From Lacrimispora indolis DSM 755 (lineage in GTDB: Bacteria > Bacillota > Clostridia > Lachnospirales > Lachnospiraceae), in NCBI RefSeq assembly GCF_000526995.1, contig NZ_AZUI01000001.1, positions 5,808,001 to 5,872,000 on the forward strand: a stretch of DNA of 64,000 nt, read 5' to 3'. A program made the position numbers and the translations under genes. A model generated the notes under the pieces. That model saw only the letters and a list, made by a program, of their open reading frames with translations, was not told the DNA's origin and ran no database searches. Positions within the stretch are counted from its first letter, which is position 1; every line of letters begins with the position of its first letter. Shown here piece by piece: positions 61,527 to 64,000 of the stretch.

Positions 61527-62315
61527 ATGTACAATTTGGAACGTCAATCGGAAATTATGTATCGGCTAAAGAGCAATGGCAGTGTTACCGTAGCGGAATT
61601 AGCCCAATTCTTCCATATCTCCAGGGAAACCATACGAAGAGACTTGTGCGAGCTGGAAGAATCCGGCGCTTTGAAGCGCACTCACGGCGGCGCTGTCTTA
61701 CAGTGGGCATTGTCCCCTGATCACAGGAAGAACTATGAATCACCCATACAGGTCCGGAACATTCAGAATGTGGAGGAAAAACGGCTGATCTGCAAAGCGG
61801 CTGCTTCGGTCATTCAGGACGGAGATACCATTTTCATTGATAACAGCTCTACCTGCTTATCTCTGTACAAATACATACCTCCGGATATCCAGGTCACCTT
61901 TATAACAAATTCCATATCTTTTCTGCTTGAATGCTCCAAAAACCAAAACCCAAATCATACCGTTGTATGCCTGGGCGGAATTTTCAAAAACTCAAACCTG
62001 TCCATTTATGGGAATATTGCAATTGAAAACGCTGCACACTATTATCCAAACAAAGCATTTTTCTCGTGCACGGGAATTAACAGCAGCAACCATATAACCG
62101 ATTCCGGGATCCACGAAATCGATATAAAAAAGGCTCTGCTTCTCCATTCCCAGACCAAATACCTGTTAGCCGACTACACCAAATTCAATCAGGTTGGCCA
62201 GGTATATCTAATGGACCTAGCCGAAATTGATTATATAATTACGGACAGCAAAACGGATCTGGCCCAGCTGGCTTATTTAAAATATTCCAATGTGGAGGTT
62301 CTTGCAGCAAAATAA
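61527..62315 (+). CDS. DeoR-family transcriptional regulator (second paralogue)
   Basis: The 262-aa protein has a DeoR winged helix-turn-helix (VTVAELAQFFHISRETIRRDLCELEE) and a C-terminal sensor domain with DTIFIDNSSTCLSLYKYI, VTFITNSISFLLE and CLGGIFKNSNLSIYGN. By eye about half of all residues match the DeoR protein at 53922-54707, including the MYN-ER-SEI start. It is embedded in the kinase/aldolase operon and is probably its local repressor. Confidence 0.92.
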   Translation: MYNLERQSEIMYRLKSNGSVTVAELAQFFHISRETIRRDLCELEESGALKRTHGGAVLQWALSPDHRKNYESPIQVRNIQNVEEKRLICKAAASVIQDGDTIFIDNSSTCLSLYKYIPPDIQVTFITNSISFLLECSKNQNPNHTVVCLGGIFKNSNLSIYGNIAIENAAHYYPNKAFFSCTGINSSNHITDSGIHEIDIKKALLLHSQTKYLLADYTKFNQVGQVYLMDLAEIDYIITDSKTDLAQLAYLKYSNVEVLAAK

Positions 62316-62338
62316 CAATCTTCACCAGGAGGAACCTT

Positions 62339-63814
62339 ATGAATTACGTTGCATTTGATTTAGGCGGTAGCGGCGGCAAAATAGTACTTGGCACCTACGA
62401 GAATCACCGCCTGTCCATTCGGACCCTGCACCAGTTCGGACATGGCCCGGTATCACTCTCCGGCGGCCTGTACTGGAACATCCTGGAAATCTACCGGGAG
62501 CTGGTTCATGGCCTGCGCATTGCGGTAAACATTACCGGGGATAACATACGGTCACTTGGCATCGACAGTTTCTGCAACGACTATGCCTTTGTTTCACCGG
62601 CAGGAGAACTGCTTTCTCAGGTTCACTGCTACCGGGATGACCGGACGATTAAGCATGCCGGAGAAATATACGGCATCATGTCTCCCTCAGAGCTGTACCG
62701 TGTCAACGGTAACCAGAATGCCAGTTTTAATACACTGATGCAGCTGGCCTCCATGTATTTTGAAAAACAGACCTATTATTATCAAGAGGGGAACAAATTA
62801 CTTTTCATACCCGATCTTCTGATATATTTTCTCTCCGGCCGGCAGCAGACCGAATACACACTGGCTTCCGTCAGTCAGCTGTATGACTATGATCTAAAGA
62901 CCTGGAGTCCGGTCATCTTAGACCGTTACCAGATCCCTTCTCATATTTTTGCGGATATTTCCTATCCCGGAACTATGATAGGAAAAACTACGGAAGAATT
63001 CAATGCCCAGCTAAACACCAAAGGCTTTCAGATCGCCGCCGTATGTGAACACGATACTGCCTCCGCCTTTCTGGCTGCCCAGGCCGGCCAGGACCATGCC
63101 ATGATCAGCTGCGGGACCTGGGCCCTGATCGGTACCGAGACAGAGCTTCCCATCATCAATGAGTATGGCTTTCAATACAATATTGCAAATGAAGGCAGTT
63201 ACCATGGCCATCACCGGATCCTGCGCAATGTCATGGGAACCTGGATCATTCAGCAGATAAGAGCCTATTACCGGGAACGGGGAACGGATTATTCCTATTC
63301 ACAGCTGGAGGAAATGGCCGCTTTGGCTTCCCCCTTTCAATATGTCATTGATGTGGATGAGGAAGGTTTTTTCTCTCCGGAAAATATGCCGGAGAAGATC
63401 CGGAACAATTGCCGGAAACGGTATGGGGATGTACACCTTTCTGTAGGAGAAATGGTGCGGTGTGTCTACGAAAGTCTGGCCTGCAAATACCGATGGAATT
63501 TAAAGCTGCTGGAAAAGCATACGGGAAAAACATTTACCGGCATTCATATTGTAGGCGGCGGCGCTCAAAGCAAGCTGATGTGCCAATTCACTGCAAATGC
63601 CTGCGGCCTCCCCGTATATGCCGGTCCTGCAGAGGCCACTGCCATAGGCAATATTATGATGCAGCTCATGGCTGACGGACAGATCCGGTCTGTGGAAGAA
63701 GGACGGGCCCTGGTAAAGGAGGCATTTCCCTGCCGTGAATATCAGCCTCAGGATCCCGCTCTATGGAAGGATTATTATGATGGCTTTTTATCCATACAAA
63801 TCACAACCCAATAA
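62339..63814 (+). CDS. FGGY-family kinase, rhamnulokinase-like
   Basis: The 491-aa kinase begins NYVAFDLGGSGGKIVLGTYE, the RhaB-type phosphate loop, then SLGIDSFCNDYAFV with the catalytic-type Asp, VHCYRDDRT, VCEHDTASAF, ISCGTWALIG and the nucleotide-binding IHIVGGGAQSKLMCQFTA near residue 400. It phosphorylates a ketose at C1, feeding the class II aldolase encoded upstream. L-rhamnulose is the family's main substrate but L-fuculose or another ketose is possible. The AGGAGG site is strong. Confidence 0.9.
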   Translation: MNYVAFDLGGSGGKIVLGTYENHRLSIRTLHQFGHGPVSLSGGLYWNILEIYRELVHGLRIAVNITGDNIRSLGIDSFCNDYAFVSPAGELLSQVHCYRDDRTIKHAGEIYGIMSPSELYRVNGNQNASFNTLMQLASMYFEKQTYYYQEGNKLLFIPDLLIYFLSGRQQTEYTLASVSQLYDYDLKTWSPVILDRYQIPSHIFADISYPGTMIGKTTEEFNAQLNTKGFQIAAVCEHDTASAFLAAQAGQDHAMISCGTWALIGTETELPIINEYGFQYNIANEGSYHGHHRILRNVMGTWIIQQIRAYYRERGTDYSYSQLEEMAALASPFQYVIDVDEEGFFSPENMPEKIRNNCRKRYGDVHLSVGEMVRCVYESLACKYRWNLKLLEKHTGKTFTGIHIVGGGAQSKLMCQFTANACGLPVYAGPAEATAIGNIMMQLMADGQIRSVEEGRALVKEAFPCREYQPQDPALWKDYYDGFLSIQITTQ

Positions 63815-63832
63815 GGAAAGAAGGAATGGAAT

Positions 63833-64000
63833 ATGAAAATTTACAGAATGGGAGTTGTTGGAACCGGCTTTATCGGACGGGTCCACATTGAAACCGTTAG
63901 GCGTCTTGGAAACGTTGAAGTCGTGGCTCTTGCCGATACAATCAGTGCAAAAGAAGCGGCTGAGTCTCTGAATGTTCCGCAGTATTTTACCGACTATAAG
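63833..64000 (+). CDS. Gfo/Idh/MocA-family oxidoreductase, cut by window edge
   Basis: An ATG at 63833 preceded by AAGAAGGAATGGAAT opens 56 codons to the end of the window. The start IYRMGVVGTGFIGRVHIE contains the GxGxxG NAD(P)-binding motif, followed by VEVVALADTISAKEAAESL, typical of the family. It is 19 bp after the kinase gene, so in the same operon. Only the beginning of the Rossmann domain is visible. Confidence 0.82.
   Translation, partial: MKIYRMGVVGTGFIGRVHIETVRRLGNVEVVALADTISAKEAAESLNVPQYFTDYK

Noticed and set aside
1..64000. CRISPR arrays, tRNA or rRNA genes, prophage genes
   Set aside because: None was recognised on reading; no regularly spaced repeats, cloverleaf-like segments or phage structural genes were seen.

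Overview
The window looks like chromosomal DNA of an anaerobic Clostridia species, most likely Lachnospiraceae of the Lacrimispora/Hungatella type. I infer this from the moderately AT-rich sequence, strong GGAGG-type ribosome binding sites, a glycine riboswitch on a gcvT-H-PA-PB operon, split gcvP genes, Lac/Cel-family PTS genes, many sugar ABC transporters and anaerobe-type radical SAM enzymes. No rRNA, tRNA, CRISPR array or prophage was seen. The one clear mobile element is a group II intron.

Layout from the left. 1-2.3 kb: a GH43 xylosidase-like gene that runs off the left edge, behind a LacI regulator with palindromic operators. 2.8-5.8 kb: a metal-type regulatory cluster (DtxR, a small DUF960-like protein, a MarR with a His-rich tail) divergent from a membrane protein that looks like TerC fused to a second polytopic module. 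6.0-8.4 kb: a small internally duplicated protein, then a group II intron inserted directly behind the terminator of the next operon. 8.5-15.5 kb: the glycine cleavage operon gcvT-gcvH-gcvPA-gcvPB-lplA-lpdA with its riboswitch, leader terminator and promoter. 15.6-21 kb: signalling genes, namely a PTS-EIIC-like/EAL fusion, a chemoreceptor with an upstream 35-codon small ORF, and a divergent CheW-like protein. 21-26.3 kb: a siderophore ABC operon divergent from an AraC regulator, with near-consensus promoters on both strands.

27-37 kb is a pectin (probably rhamnogalacturonan) utilisation operon. It encodes IclR, a DHDPS-family aldolase, a rhamnonate dehydratase-like enolase-superfamily enzyme, a GH105 hydrolase, a sugar-binding lipoprotein, a GH28, two permeases and a helical-barrel protein. 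There is no transporter ATPase, so a shared one is probably used, and the hydrolases lack signal peptides, so they probably act on imported oligomers. 37-43.4 kb holds an orphan anaerobic sulfatase-maturase-like radical SAM enzyme behind a perfect palindrome. It is followed by a sulfur operon (two half-size YeeE proteins, TusA, a thioredoxin-reductase-like fusion) divergent from a LysR regulator, then a second TusA and a YbaK-like protein. 43.8-44.5 kb is a GyrI-like protein.

44.5-52.6 kb is the most unusual operon: MupG-like protein, PRD regulator, PTS EIIA, EIIB and EIIC, a short GrdB-like protein, a cytoplasmic glycosylasparaginase and an M20 dipeptidase. Two copies of the palindrome TTTCCTA-N5-TAGGAAA lie 31-32 bp upstream of candidate -10 elements, one before mupG and one before the EIIA gene. 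This suggests one activator controlling import and breakdown of an amino-sugar-peptide compound. 52.7-64 kb is a sugar locus: an epimerase-like TIM barrel, two paralogous DeoR regulators, an RbsABC-type transporter, an old-yellow-enzyme-like protein, and a plus-strand operon of PfkB kinase, class II aldolase, DeoR, rhamnulokinase-like kinase and a truncated Gfo/Idh/MocA oxidoreductase. Start codons were chosen by ribosome binding site where alternatives exist. All functions are by motif and family recognition without database searches.
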